Shown: positions 1-12,133, numbered from the stretch's first letter. The stretch: 64,000 nt of DNA from Littorina saxatilis (GCF_037325665.1 NC_090261.1:31970505-32034504); one strand, 5' to 3'. Numbers and translations: made by a program. Notes: a model not told the origin generated them from the sequence alone.

Positions 1-340
1 CACTCCGTCACACATACACACACACACACACACTCACACACAGTAAGCATAGGTGAAACTGTGCAAGAAAGCGAGACACTGGATCTGCCAACTAGTCTCG
101 GCCCGCTCACAATAACAATGACCGAGACTTTCAGTAATTCCTTCGCGTGACGTCTAATCCTCTTACGTCATAATGTGACGTCTTCAAATGTTAAAGTTTC
201 TATCACACACGTCAAACACTTTTGACCGAGACGTAATCTTCTTATGCGAGCTTTATCCATAGACTCGGAAATGTTAAAGTTTCTATCACACACACACACA
301 CGCACGCACGCACGCACGCACGCACAGACAGACAAAAGTT
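1..340. repeat. Simple repeats and a short direct duplication
   Basis: CA-rich runs lie near 12-42 and 284-330, the latter passing into a CGCA array. The segment beginning atgttaaagtttctatcac occurs twice, at about 187 and about 267, roughly 80 bp apart, and the motif accgagac also recurs. This looks like a small tandem duplication next to a microsatellite. No gene is seen. Confidence 0.7.
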
Positions 341-2017
341 AGCATCGCATAGGCTACACTTACGTGAGCCAAAAATGACGACCCGGTGAACTTACCTCAA
401 TCAAAAATATTCTAGCGTTGCCTAGAATATCTTTGTCTCATAGTCTCCACGACCACGCCTGAACACCTCAAAACAAAGCTTACTTTTCAACACCGCACAA
501 ATTTGCTGGCAGTAGTCTCTTGCTCTCAGTTTACACTCTTATCTGTTTTGACAAGGATCTGCACTTTCACGTCAAAGCTTTTCTCCTTCCTGTTTCCCTG
601 CGCCTCTCTCGATCTCAATCTTCACACATGTTGCATGTTTGCCTGGATCTCCCACTCGAAGCGGCTGAACGCAGAACAGAAACTGCACTACACGCTTGCT
701 CGCGAACGGCCAACGAGCTCGGTAATTTCCCCTCGAAGTGACTCGCGGCGCACGAAATTAGTGGTTTTGAAATACTGATCTCTGACAACTACGTGTCAGA
801 AGGGCTAGGCCTACTCGTGGAGTCAATTCTATACATTTTGTACATCCTCTTATGACGTGGTACTGAGCTGCCTATAACATTTTAATGACTATACGAAAGA
901 GGACCTCGTGTGCAATGCGATGCTATGGCAGGCTATGCGGTGTATGGTACGTCTCGTACGAAGAACAAACTGCGACTACGCCGAAACTGTGTGATTCCAC
1001 TCTGAGAACGTCGTCCTTAATTGAGCCCGAAGTCGACTGATGTAAAGTTTCCGGAAATACAAAGTTTGCCAGGGAAATGCATAGGTTCAACAGTTAAAAA
1101 GAGAGACAAATACCACAAAAATCCGTTGGAGCTGAATGTGACTCCTCGTAACCGTAGTCCGTTGTTCGTTGAAACGTAACTTTTTTCAGTGCTGCCAGCA
1201 GAACACAACCACAACGCACCATGGTCAGTCGTGCGTGTCGCTGCACGTGCCGTAAAATTCAGCAATTTAAAAACAATTTTGGTCTGCAGTTTCAAATGGG
1301 GGGTTGTTTTTATAACCCCCCAGAGATCTCGGTTTTGTCATCATGCAACAGAGGGAACACGTGATTCAAAAGTGAATATTTGTTAAAGGTGACACATGAT
1401 ATGACAGCAGGGCAAACACAAAACATCATAATCTTTTATTGATGGAGGTAAACATGAAAGATCAAAACAACATCCGCGACTAAAACGGCATTTATATTTT
1501 AAGGGATGGAAAAAACTGACGCTGGAAAGTGGTGATCATGAGCTTGAAATTCAGTACTTTCGATGATTTCAGTCAGGGGTTTTCATTGATTGTTTTGTTC
1601 GCTTCAAAGTCTGCGTCAGATAGTGAATGGAATAAATGACTAGTGAAAGTCTGAATTACTGTATGTAAGAGAGAAAAAAAACCCACATCTATTCCATAAG
1701 CCCTTCACAACTGCTACACCTTGATCGATTTGTAGGGCTAAGCTTAGGTTGACCTGTCAAAATGGCTAAGGTGTAGCTCACGAACACACACGAACGGCTG
1801 TCAGTTCAAACATATGTCGCTTGGTAGGCTTTAATCTTAGAGCAGATAACGTGAAAAAAAGGTTACGCTCTTTGACAACAGTTGCCAGCGGTACTCGGGT
1901 CAAATCTGTGCATGCACAGTTTGCAATTACGCTGTTTCTGTCGTACTTCAAAACAGTGACCCCCTCGCCTTTCTCCTTTTTTTTAAATTAGCTGCCCCCC
2001 GAACACATACACTAGTG
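341..2017. other. No gene seen; one short hairpin
   Basis: Short open frames exist on both strands, but none shows a recognisable domain or a convincing splice pair. A small perfect inverted repeat with 9-bp arms (tggggggtt and its complement) lies at about 1296-1322. I cannot assign a function to this stretch. Confidence 0.5.
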
Positions 2018-2038
2018 ACACACCCACACACACATACA

Positions 2039-2075
<37 letters not shown>

Positions 2076-2096
2076 ACGTAACCACACACACACACA

Positions 2097-2127
<31 letters not shown>
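2018..2127. repeat. (CA)n microsatellite
   Basis: A CA array of about 110 bp is interrupted near the middle by a short acgtacgtaacc segment. The cysteine/valine open frame on the opposite strand is an artefact of the repeat. Confidence 0.95.
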
Positions 2128-2589
2128 CATCCTTTTATCTGGCCACTGCTGCCCATTCACATAGTGAGTAGCTATATACGTACCTACCTGTTTCACCTTC
2201 GCAACGGTCGAATACATCTATTAAAAATACGATATCGAGATATCGATCTAGTATGCACGTTGTGCTCTGGTCGTTTGAGAACACGTGCACGACACCAATC
2301 AAGAAGATACGATGACGTCATAAAGGGACGTCTTTTTTTTAAACCTGTTTTATGCCTGCATCAGCGAACTTTGTCATTTTGTTTTTTTGTTCTGGCGATC
2401 AAAAGCCAAGTGTTCGAAAATGCCCGTTTTTTCTTTGAGAAGAGAGAGGCAAATGACGGGTTCTTATATATATATTTAATATCGAGCGTTTTCGAGGGCA
2501 AAAGGAACGAGAACGCTAAAGCGTGATCAACCATTCACAACAAACACACAAATTTCAAGAAAATTTATGAAACAAGAAGGGCAAAGCCC
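2128..2589. other. No gene seen
   Basis: AT-rich unique-looking DNA. A plus-strand open frame of about 120 codons crosses it, but composition is biased by T-runs and no domain is recognisable. Confidence 0.4.
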
Positions 2590-3421
2590 ATACGACTCAC
2601 ATGCTTGACCTTGACCTTTACATGACCTTGACCTTCAGGGTCAAGGTCAAATAACTAAACCTAGCAATGACATCATACACTAAGAACTGCTTTACACATT
2701 TTTCCTACCAAAATACATGTGACCTTGACCCAAGGTCAAGGTCATCCAAGGTCATGCAACACAAAGCTGTTAATTCAAGACATAGGAAGTACAATGGTGC
2801 TTATTGGCTCTTTCTGCCATGAGATATGGTCACTTTTAGTGGTTCACTACCTTATTTTGGTCACATTTCATAAGGGTCAAAGTGACCTTGACCTTGATCA
2901 TATGTGACCAAATGTGTCTCATGATGAAAGCATAACATGTGCCCCACATAATTTTTAAGTTTGAAACAGTTATCTTCCATAGTTCAGGGTCAAGGTCACT
3001 TCAAAATATGTATACAATCCAACTTTGAAGAGCTCCTGTGACCTTGACCTTGAAGCAAGGTAAACCAAACTGGTATCAAAAGATGGGGCTTACTTTGCCC
3101 TATATATCATATATAGGTGATGTATTCAATCTCAAAAACTTCAGAGAAAATGGGAAAAATAGCTGTTTTTTAGACAACATTTATGGCCCCTGCGACCTTG
3201 ACCTTGAAGCAAGGTCAAGATGCTATGTATGTTTTTTGGGGCCTTGTCATCATACACCATCTTGCCAAATTTGGTACTGATAGACTGAATAGTGTCCAAG
3301 AAATATCCAACGTTAAAGTTTTCCGGACGGACGTCCGGACGGACGGACGTCCGGACGGACGGACGGACGGACGACTCGGGTGAGTACATAGACTCACTTT
3401 TGCTTCGCAGTGAGTCAAAAA
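2590..3421. repeat. Dispersed repeat with TGACCTTGACCTT arrays and a GGAC array
   Basis: The motif TGACCTTGACC or its complement occurs about nine times between 2605 and 3220, often as adjacent sense and antisense pairs. A ggacggac/gtccggac array follows at 3325-3372. The block ends in a hairpin in which actcact and agtgagt flank ttgcttcgc (about 3390-3416). TGACCT is the nuclear-receptor half-site, and two copies one base apart form a DR1-like arrangement; whether any receptor binds is unknown. Regular spacing and the structured end argue for a dispersed element, not unique DNA. Confidence 0.6.
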
Positions 3422-3427
3422 GTGTAT

Positions 3428-3603
3428 CCATGACAGTGCGGCCTACACTTTTGCAAACGGGAAAATATGACGTCATCAAATGCTATCAAAAATCGGAGAA
3501 ACACAAGAAAATACTCACAAACAACTGTAAACCAATTTTCATAAAAAAAAATCCGTCCAATGGTGTTTTAGATATGTTTTGCAAACACACACACACACAC
3601 CTA
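3428..3603 (-). repeat. R1 family, diverged fragment
   Basis: The order of motifs matches the minus-strand reading of R1: tgacagtgcggcc, then a tgacgtcatc block, then a CA microsatellite. Most of the element is missing and it is well diverged from the copies at 7.9 and 32.7 kb. Confidence 0.5.
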
Positions 3604-4585
3604 GGGAGACAAACCTAGTTCTCCGCTCTCGTCAATCCAGGTTTCCCAATTGCTTCGTTTCCGGCCGATTTATGTGGAGCACGTGATGCGCACAAAAAAT
3701 ATTGGCGGTCTACAAGTGTCGTCTGCGCAATGATCGCGGCGGCTTTCTTGACCGCCAAGGACGACCACGCACGTTGTGAGACGTCATTCGTTAGACCTCA
3801 ATACTTGACTGAATGTAAAAAGCAACATAAAGCCTTTATAAGCAGACTGGCGAACGTCAGTCGATACCACTTGAATATAGCCTACCAGATGAGACATCTG
3901 CCGTTAGGTAATTGCTCGCGCTTTACTTTATCATAAAAGACACAGCTGTTGATCTGTGTCTGAACTAACAACTCAACCGTCAGTCGTACGATAAAAAAAC
4001 AACGCCATTTTATCCTCGGCAATACATTATATATTGAGTACTTTTTATGTTTATTTAAAAAAAAGAATTGTGTTACTTTTGAAATAAAATGCTTGTTTGT
4101 CTGAATAAGAATAATACAATATTTCTGACCGAGAAGCATTGTGCGCGACGCTGCAGTCTCGGTAATTTGTTGATGATTTTCAATACTATAACGACAAGAT
4201 GATGATTGAAAGAAGGTTTGTACTAAAAACGTGGGTTTTTTCTTCACATTTGAAGGGTATTTCAAGAAAACCCTCTAACACAACTAAACAAAAAGCAATG
4301 TTTGAAGCAAGACAAAATAATGCCACGCAGCTGTGATTGTCAAGACAAAAAAAACTCCTCTCTTACTCGGGAGAGAAGATAACAAAAATCAATCGATTGT
4401 CCTTTCTTTTCCACTCGGGCTTTCTTGTGGAAAAGACTTGCAGAGCCTTAAAACAGAGTGTCATACTGACACTCTTTCCTTGTGAGCGACATAGACAGCG
4501 ACAAACGGAGGCGTGGAAGGATTGTGTGTGTCTTCTTTGTGTAACCGTCATGCCGCTCTGTAGGCTTACACACAACGGATAGCCA
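3604..4585. other. No gene seen
   Basis: Mixed-composition DNA with several short open frames on both strands and no recognisable product, RNA gene or repeat. Confidence 0.4.
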
Positions 4586-4590
4586 CTAGT

Positions 4591-5522
4591 CACGCCCTGG
4601 ATCGTGGAACGCCTAGTTGTGTCAACCGCAGGCGCTACACACGATTATGTCCCCCGCAAGACCAACCACATGGTAGGTGTCTCCAAATGAATGCCCTAAA
4701 ATAGTATGTAACCAGACTTTCTTGTATTGAAGTTTATATCATACTGACCGGTACTTGTTTTTGCATTGGATCAGCCAGTTTTCTTACCATTTATACTCTC
4801 GTGTAGTACATAAGAGAAGAAATTTCACCAAGGCAGGTCAGAAATACTGTCCCGCACGTTAAAAATGATAACATAACACAAAGCACGGTCAACAGAAGGG
4901 CTTAAATCTTCTTGCTTGTCAAAGTCTAACTACTTGTGGATACTGCTTTCCATTTTTAAGTTTCAGCTTAGCTTAGTTTAGACTCACGATAGGTACAAAG
5001 ATCAACAGTGAAATATGACGGGGTAAGATCCCCCGCAGCTTGGTCAAAAAAATGCGGGGGACCTTATCTGGTGTCTGCGGGGGACCTTACCCACTGAGAA
5101 TCGAGTACCACAAAATAACGCTAGATTAGAGCAGCTTATCTGCGATGCAGGTGCCCCAAAACGCGCATACAAGTCTGCAAGGTATCGAAGATTGAACTGT
5201 GAGTATTAGAATAGTGATTCAAATGCTAGTTCTGGGTTAATTTGTAAGAAATTGAGACATCTCTGCGTAATTTTCACCGACTTCGGCAGAAAATCGAACG
5301 CCATTGTTCACGAGTACACAACAAGACCTAAGTGAAATATTGTACTTACAGCCTAGGCAATTCTGCTTCGGAATATCTATAATAAATAATGTGATCTGCC
5401 ATAAAATACCTTCACATGGCAATTCTTTTGCGATATATCAACTCTGCTTCCGCGTGCGGAAGACATAATCGTGTGTAGCGCATGCGGTGGACACAACTAG
5501 GCGTTCCACGATCCAGGGCGTG
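4591..5522. mobile_element. Inverted-repeat DNA element, 61-bp ends, 5-bp duplication
   Basis: The first 61 bases (4591-4651, beginning CACGCCCTGGATCGTGG) are repeated in inverse orientation at 5462-5522 with only a few mismatches. The pentamer ctagt flanks both ends (4586-4590 and 5523-5527), as expected for a target-site duplication. The interior has no long ORF and contains a GC-rich inverted pair (ggtaag..ccccgcag and ctgcgggg..cttacc, about 5023-5096). This is a non-autonomous DNA transposon; 5-bp duplications occur in few superfamilies, and the ends do not match one I can name. Confidence 0.8.
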
Positions 5523-5527
5523 CTAGT

Positions 5528-5825
5528 TGCAGGTTCGAATCCCTTACTGATCAAATATTGGCGTTTTGTTCTCTTCTTCCACAGATCCAATACTGTGCAA
5601 GTTTGTCTTAAAAGAAACGGGACAAAAACGTTCGTATGAAGAAGGATTAGAAAAAAGCAAAAGAAAAGAAAGGTTCAAAAGAAGACAAATGGAAGAACGA
5701 TAAAAGAGGGGATAAAATAAAGAAAGGAGACGAATAGAAACTTTAACAAATATATGCAAATACACCTTCAGACATAAAGATCCTCAGTTTCTGTCATTCT
5801 CATTGAAAATATCAGCGAGCGCGAG

Positions 5826-5857
<32 letters not shown>

Positions 5858-6240
5858 GGGGGGGGGGGGTCATTGAAGCAACCAGTGAAGGGAGTTGGGT
5901 GAGGAGGTGGTGGTGGAGGGTATATAATTTAAATAAAAAACAAAACTTCCTGCACCAATTCTCAGCTCAGAGGCAGCACCAAAACAACTTCCTACTGGCA
6001 TCAATGTTGGCCAACGGGCCGGAAGAGTAAATTTGTTTTGAAGGTCGCGTGGAGTATTTTGCGAGTAGGTACGATCGCACAGTTAAGGCTCGACCTTCAT
6101 CAAGACGTCACTTGTTTGACACTCCGTAGAGTCTCTACTAAACAAAGATGCCGTAAGACGCTGTTTGCACGTTGTAAGTGTGTGCAACTGTACAACAATG
6201 AACAGCGAAATGGCCGCCCTAGCAATTTGAACCCCGCTGT
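5528..6240. other. B-box-like flank and TA/GA/G microsatellite; no gene seen
   Basis: Immediately right of the inverted-repeat element the sequence ggttcgaatccc resembles a tRNA B box, so the element may have landed in a tRNA-derived repeat. A TA-GA-G compound microsatellite lies at about 5828-5869. No gene is visible. Confidence 0.4.
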
Positions 6241-6293
6241 TTGCATCTCTCTCTCTGTCTCTGTCTCTGTCTGTCTCTGTCTCTCTGTCTCTG

Positions 6294-6371
<78 letters not shown>
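6241..6371. repeat. (CT)n / (CTGT)n microsatellite
   Basis: About 130 bp of CTCTGT repeats passing into a pure CT tract. Arg-Glu and Leu-Ser open frames over it are repeat artefacts. Confidence 0.95.
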
Positions 6372-6373
<2 letters not shown>

Positions 6374-7224
6374 CCCAACAAAAATCGACTTCATGTGATT
6401 TTGCTACTGTTTCGATTTGATGGCAGCCCATACCTCCAAAACTTAGTAAAAGCAAATTCACTGGTTAAATGAACAATCTCTCTCTCTCTCAAAAAAAAAC
6501 TAAACAAACCACAATTAATTCATTAATTAATTAATAAAATAAAAATTTAAATAAAAATAAAATAAAAATCTTGGGTGTATTTTCAGCCGACCTTCCGAAT
6601 CTCTCCGTTTCCAATCGAGCACGAAGCTAGCGGTTAAATCTCCATTTTGTTTTTAATACCAAATGCAAAAACACGCATGGTGCCAAAACCTACAAAAATG
6701 TAAGGCCTATATATAGTACCACACCAACGACCCCTATACCGTACCAACTCCCACCAACCTCTCCAACATTTTTGCTCATGTAAATTGATCTCTCGGTTTC
6801 TGTGGACTTAAGACCACACAAATCAATTGACGACACTCACCGGGGGCGCCGGAGTTCAAAACAGGGAGCAAAGGGAGATGGTGGATAAAAACACAAAAAG
6901 CTTTTCACCGTCAATGGGGCTTTGACTGTCGAACTAACAAGCAGATGACCTCTGAGCTGTGCCAAAAGACACGCAAATCAATTCCCTTGCTGTTTGTTCA
7001 CCAAATGTACGTAATCCACCCGAAAGCCAATCGCGGGACCCAACACCGTAGAAACTTCGGAAGGGAGAATGGGGGGAGGTGGGCTGGGGGTAGAGAGGCA
7101 TACGCCGGGACATTCGCATGATTAAAGTCGATTTAAATTCAGCCGAGACGCATGAGCGCGCCCTCCCCAAAGTGGATTGCTTGAGAGTCACGTGCCTGAG
7201 TGTATCTGTGATTGTGAGTCACGT
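6372..7224. other. No gene seen
   Basis: AT-rich start (about 6485-6570 with ttaattaatt runs), then mixed sequence. No coding or RNA feature is supported. Confidence 0.4.
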
Positions 7225-7242
7225 GCCTGAGTGTATTAGTGA

Positions 7243-7276
<34 letters not shown>

Positions 7277-7290
7277 CTGCGTGTGTATGA
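7225..7290. repeat. (GT)n microsatellite with GC step
   Basis: GT array followed by cgcgcgc. It is preceded by a short duplicated segment, gagtcacgtgcctgagtgta, at about 7186 and 7216. Confidence 0.85.
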
Positions 7291-7478
7291 CTATGAGTGT
7301 GTCTGTGTGCGTCCGTTCGCGCGTGCACATCACAGCGGAAAGACACTGTTCGTTTCTTTGTCCTTAACTGTAGAAAAAGATATCGCAAAGACTAAAGGAA
7401 AGACATAAAGACACAGAGACGAATAGAGACAGGGGTAAGAAGAGCCCACGAAGAAAGGGGTACACCAATACATGGACC

Positions 7479-7790
7479 AGGGCCGGACCCAGGGGGGGGT
7501 TCCAGGGGTTCCGGAACCCCACCCCTTGAAAAAGCATGTACCTTGCTTTCACTTTTACTAGTTTTAGCACCAAAACAATGCTGCTCTTAACCCTCAAAAC
7601 AAGGCCCAGAATGCACCAGATTGCACAGATTTTAACCGTTTTTCAAAAATTTTCCGGGGGAGCATGCCCCCGGACCCCCCTAGTTCGCGCGCCTGCTTTG
7701 CAGGCGCGCGCTTGTGGCTTCGCCACTTCGCTGATTTGCCCCCCCAAAAAAGGAGGAACCCCCCCCTTACAACTCATTTGGTCCGGCCCT
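7479..7790. mobile_element. Short inverted-repeat element with agggccggacc ends
   Basis: The left end reads agggccggaccca and the right end is its complement (tggtccggccct). The interior has G- and C-rich blocks and two strong hairpins, gcgcgcctgc-ttt-gcaggcgcgc (about 7686-7709) and gtggc-ttc-gccac (about 7712-7725). There is no ORF of substance. It is a MITE-like element of about 310 bp. The word catgg lies near both ends but not flush, so the target duplication is uncertain. Confidence 0.6.
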
Positions 7791-7908
7791 GCATGGAGAA
7801 AGAAAAGGAGCCTAATGTTGTGGAAACTCCGACGAGACAAATTAAACAAATGCTTCATCGCCGGCTCCCTCTTCCAAGAGAAAAACACCCAGTTTAGACC
7901 AGACAGAA

Positions 7909-8772
7909 ACAAGTCGCGTAAGGCGAAAATACAACATTTAGTCAAGTAGCTGTCGAACTCACAGAATGAAACTGAACGCAACGCAACGCAGCAAGACCGT
8001 ATACTCGTAGCATCGTCACTCCACCGCCCGTGGCAAAGGCAGTGCCAGTGGAATTGACAAGAAGAGCGGGGTATTCGTTGCGCTGAGAAGGATAGCACGC
8101 TTTTCTGTACCTCTCTTCGTTTTAACTTTCTGAGCGTGTTTTTAATCCAAACATATCATATCTATATGTTTTTGGAATCAGGAACCGACAAGGAATAAGA
8201 TGAAAGTGTTTTTAAATTGATTTCGAAAAAAAAAATTTGATAATAATTTTTATATATTTAATTTTTAGAGCTTGTTGTTAATCCAAATATAACATATTTA
8301 TATGTTTTTGGAATCAGCAAATGATGGAGAATAAGATGAACGTAAATTTGGATCGTTTTATAAAAAAAATTTTTTTTACAATTTTTAGATTTTTAATGAC
8401 CAAAGTCATTAATTAATTTTTAAGCCACCAAGCTGAAATGCAATACCGAAGTCCGGGCTTCGTCCAAGATTACTTGACCAAAATTTCAACCAATTTGGTT
8501 GAAAAATGAGGGCGTGACAGTGCCGCCTCAACTTTCACGAAAAGCCGGATATGACGTCATCAAAGACATTTATCAAAAAAATGAAAAAAAGTCTGAGGAT
8601 ATCATACCCAGGAACTCTCATGTCAAATTTCATAAAGATCGGCCCAGTAGTTTAGTCTGAATCGCTCTACACACACACACGCACAGACAGACACACACAC
8701 ACACATACACCACACCCTCGTCTCGATTCCCCCCTCTTCGTTAAAACATTTAGTCAAAACTTGACTAAATGT
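7909..8772 (-). repeat. R1 family, near full-length copy
   Basis: R1 read on its plus strand starts with a perfect 12-bp terminal hairpin (acatttagtcaa / ttgactaaatgt), then a gaatcgagacgaggg block, a CA/GT microsatellite, a conserved tgacgtcatatccggc block, two related segments of about 60 bp containing ccaaaaacatata, and ends ccttacgcgacttgt. This copy runs in reverse. No member has a long ORF. The class is unknown; see findings. Confidence 0.85.
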
Positions 8773-9383
8773 AAAAAAAGAGAGTAAAAAAATGTTGGTT
8801 TAATACAAACTGTTGCTTGGCAACAGCCCAAACGGTCGTCTGTCTGTAGTTTCATAGTCCTCTCCGTAAGGTTTGCTGGGACCAGTCGTGTCGATCGAAC
8901 CATAAAGCGTTTTACAGTCCCCAGTGAATTACCGGTATGATTCAGCACAGAATACCAGAACTATATACCAGTTCTCTTTTGTCAAATATATTAACAAGCG
9001 AATTCCATAAAGGATTTGTTTAATGAATCTGCAGTGGAGGCCATTTCCATTTGGATGACTACAGTGTTCTATGTGAAATCCTTTCATACTTCTAATTCTA
9101 ATTTCAAAGTGTTTCTAACTGCGTGAATTATGACGGTATTGAGTTCGCAAAAGCTATAAACGCCAGGGTTATTCTGTGTGATTGAACCAAACTCCCAAAA
9201 AAGAACAGGAGGTGCTCTCGGTGTCAATGATTTATAAAAACAAAAGGTCATCTCTTCACAACGTGAATCATAAAACCCTAGGCATTGCATTATCGATCAC
9301 AACCGATTATATCCTGGGAACGTCAACATAAAAACGCCCATAATAACACGTAGCGTGAAAAGTAGCTATGGAGGTTGCATTAA
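8773..9383. other. No gene seen
   Basis: Unremarkable mixed sequence with short open frames only. Confidence 0.4.
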
Positions 9384-9640
9384 AGCAGGCCTGAAAGTGG
9401 CGAGTATTTTACTCGCCATGGCGAGTAGAAACATGTAAATGGCGAGTAGAAATGTAAATCTACTCGCCAAATGCGAGTAAAGTTGCTGAAACAAATGGTT
9501 GGTTTGGCGAGTAAAAATAAAAAAAATTGCTCTCTGGCTAGTAAATTATGAGAAGTACTAGCCAAAGGCCAGTGCCCAATTTTGTGGACTTTCACTGTTT
9601 CAGAATTTATTTTTGCGAGACCAGCCGGATTTACATGCAT
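9384..9640. repeat. GCGAGTA hairpin-rich repeat
   Basis: The word ggcgagta or its complement tactcgcc occurs about seven times between 9399 and 9511, including a short perfect hairpin, ggcgagta-ttt-tactcgcc. Weak inverted similarity between aagtggc and the distal ggactttcac suggests an old inverted-repeat element. Confidence 0.45.
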
Positions 9641-9664
9641 AAGACAAATCGGACGCCTCGTTTT

Positions 9665-10111
9665 GGCGCTAGACCTAACTTTTAAAATCTAAATAATAAA
9701 TTGACAGCTTGTTACACAAACATTCTTAAATCATAACAGATTTCTTTTTTCATCAAGACACGATCAGAACAATTAGCCGGTCACGCAAGGTCGTGTTTCC
9801 CAAGCAGACGAATTTTCTGCATAGCGTTTGCTTATTTGAAGCCACCGCCGCCGATAAGTTCGTGTGACTCGGAGCCGTTTGTTGCGTTTTAGATTCAGAG
9901 GTACACAATAACGTGCTATTGTAGATATAGCGAGTCGCATTGAAATCACAAACTGACGACTAAATTGTGAGAGAAAAAAAAGTGGATCACACCGGTTCAG
10001 GGGTTAGATAAACCACAAAAACCGGTGAGTAGTTTACGCGAGCTAAATAGCCATTCAAACGAACTGTGTCATTTAATGCTATTACATGCAATTGCAAGTG
10101 TGTTCCATAAG
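9665..10111. repeat. R2 dispersed repeat, copy 1
   Basis: About 450 bp that closely matches 58283-58784, from ggcgctaga..taactttt through to gtgtgttccataag. There are short indels and no ORF. Two copies nearly 50 kb apart in unrelated surroundings show that it is a dispersed element. End structure is not recognisable. Confidence 0.8.
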
Positions 10112-10254
10112 CCTCTCACGAATGAAAAATATGAGGAGAAAAACTAAAACCCAACCCCACCGCATCTCTTTCCTCTATGACCATTTTCTCCATGAATTCA
10201 ATCCGTTTAAATATTGTCCACCTACATATCATATTCATATGTACTTGAGAGGCT

Positions 10255-10809
10255 TCTATATATACGACTTGTGTCTGTCTGTGTGTCTGTGTGTCTGTTC
10301 GCGATGCACGGCCAAAGTTCTCGGTCGATCTTTTTCAAATTTGGAGACCGTATTCAGCTACACCCCGGACACAACCTCATCGATGAGATATTTCAACAAG
10401 TGCTCTCAGCGCGCAGCGCTGAACCGATTTTGGTTTTTCTGTAGATCCACTATATCCATTCCCAGTAACTCTTCCTTATCTTCTCCAATGTTTTGTTTTG
10501 CGCGTTTATCTCCCTTCCTTCGTGTGGCGTCAATCCATATTCCCGTTACTACGTTACTATTTTTAGAAGGTCACTGCACGTTACTATTTTTAGATCTCCC
10601 TTCCTTCGTGTGGCGTCAATTCATATTCCCGTTACTACGTTACTATTTTTAAGAAGGTCACTGCACGTTACTATTTTTAGATCTCCCTTCCTTCGTGCGC
10701 CGGCGAAGCCGGCGTACACCCGGCAAAGCCGGGTCCCAGGCGCAGCCTGGTATTCGGCTCTACTTCTTCCCGGCGAAGCCAGTACCCGGCGAAGCGGGTA
10801 ATCATCTAG
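10255..10809 (+). mobile_element. Candidate non-autonomous Helitron
   Basis: The element starts TCTATATATACGACTTG and ends CTAG followed by a host T. A short hairpin (acccg-gcgaag-cgggt) ends a few bases before the CTAG. These are the known Helitron end features (5' TC, 3' hairpin plus CTRR, no target duplication). A 350-bp relative in inverse orientation at 36228-36576 has the same ends. This copy also carries an internal tandem duplication of 86-87 bp (10509-10594 and 10595-10681) and a run of three or four GC-rich mini-hairpins at 10699-10797. No Rep/helicase coding is present. Confidence 0.65.
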
Positions 10810-10819
10810 TACTCAATAA

Positions 10820-11189
10820 ATTTGTGTACACTACATTGGGGTGTGCACGTTAAAGATCCCACGATTGACAAAAGGGTCTTTCCTGGCAAAATTGTGTAGG
10901 CATAGATAAAAATGTCCACCAAAATACCCGTGTGACTTGGAATAATAGGCCGTGAAAGGTAGGATATGCGCCGAAATGGCTGCGATCTGCTGGTCGATGT
11001 GAATGCGTGATATATTGTGTAAAAAAAATTCCATCTCACACGGCATAAATAAATCCCTGCGCCTTGAATATGTGCGCGATATAAATGGCATAAAATAAAA
11101 TAAAAAATAAAAAATAAATCCCTGCGCTTAGAACTGTACCCACGGAATACGCGCGATATAAGCCTCATATTGATTGATTGATTGATTGA
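10820..11189 (+). repeat. SINE-like elements with (AAAAT)n and (ATTG)n tails
   Basis: The block from ggtgtgcacgttaaagatcc to the tail ataaaataaaataaa, followed by a second end reading gcgcgatataagcctcatat and then (attg)n, has the form of a short retroposon with A/T-rich tails. I recall similar sequence in molluscan genomes, but that is recall only. It abuts the Helitron-like end. Confidence 0.55.
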
Positions 11190-11406
11190 CTCAATGAAAC
11201 TTCAATCCAAACAAAACAAATCCCCCACGACGAAATAGGACTCAACAGAACAGATTTTTCCTGCTGAAAAGAATGGTTCACTGCCCACCTCATCACAAAA
11301 AGAAACAGTTGACCCTGGATGAAAGAAATTTATTGGCTTGAATTTGAAAGGCGTTGCAAAAGCTTTTAGTGTGTCCTGGCTCGTATCGGAGGGGGACACA
11401 CGTACG

Positions 11407-11452
11407 CGCGCACTCACTCACTCACTCACTCACTCACTCACTCACTCTCACA

Positions 11453-11525
<73 letters not shown>
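11407..11525. repeat. (TCAC)n-(CA)n microsatellite
   Basis: A cactcact array passes into about 65 bp of pure CA. Confidence 0.95.
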
Positions 11526-11527
<2 letters not shown>

Positions 11528-12127
11528 GCAATGCCTAAAATGATCTGAAAGAGAAACGATAAGAGAAAAAAGATCAGATTTGATTTTTGGTCGGACATTG
11601 TCATTGATTTTTTTCCCCCTCTCCAGCAAGCTTCTCCTGGCCGTGCCTCGATTCCTGGAAGCCATTCAAGCCAGCACAACAAAACACGATAAACCGCTCA
11701 GATTAGTTAGTGATCCGGCCAGACCCTAGTGGGTCGCGCATCTTCGCAACTTGAGTTCTGGAACGAAAACGGGGAAAATGTAGCTCTGGACGAAAGCTTC
11801 TCTCACAAGGTGTATAGTGGTTTTTGTGTGCTTGAACATAGTGAGTAAAAAAAACATAAGTCGCAAGATTGTATATAAAGACCTTCCTTTGAGCCCGAAG
11901 TTGACTCCGAGAAGACTTCTTTTTACCGAAAATTATGTGTTAAACCTTCGTGCTTGGTGAAATATCAAATATCGAGTTCATTGACGAATAAACTTGTCTG
12001 AGGAACTGAAGTACTTCGGAAGGAGACGGTAAGTCAAAAAGAACAATAAGACTTACAAAGTTACTTGAAAGTCTAATGTGTGTTTTTTATATGATCAAAA
12101 TAGAATACTTGGTTCAGTAACAACAGC
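11526..12127. other. No gene seen; isolated TATA-like word
   Basis: A tgtatataaag word occurs at about 11870, but no downstream exon can be supported. Confidence 0.3.
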
Positions 12128-12133
12128 AAAATG

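Noticed and set aside
6083-6461. Arg-Glu-rich and Leu-Ser-rich open frames
   Set aside because: Translation of a CT/GA microsatellite in several frames.
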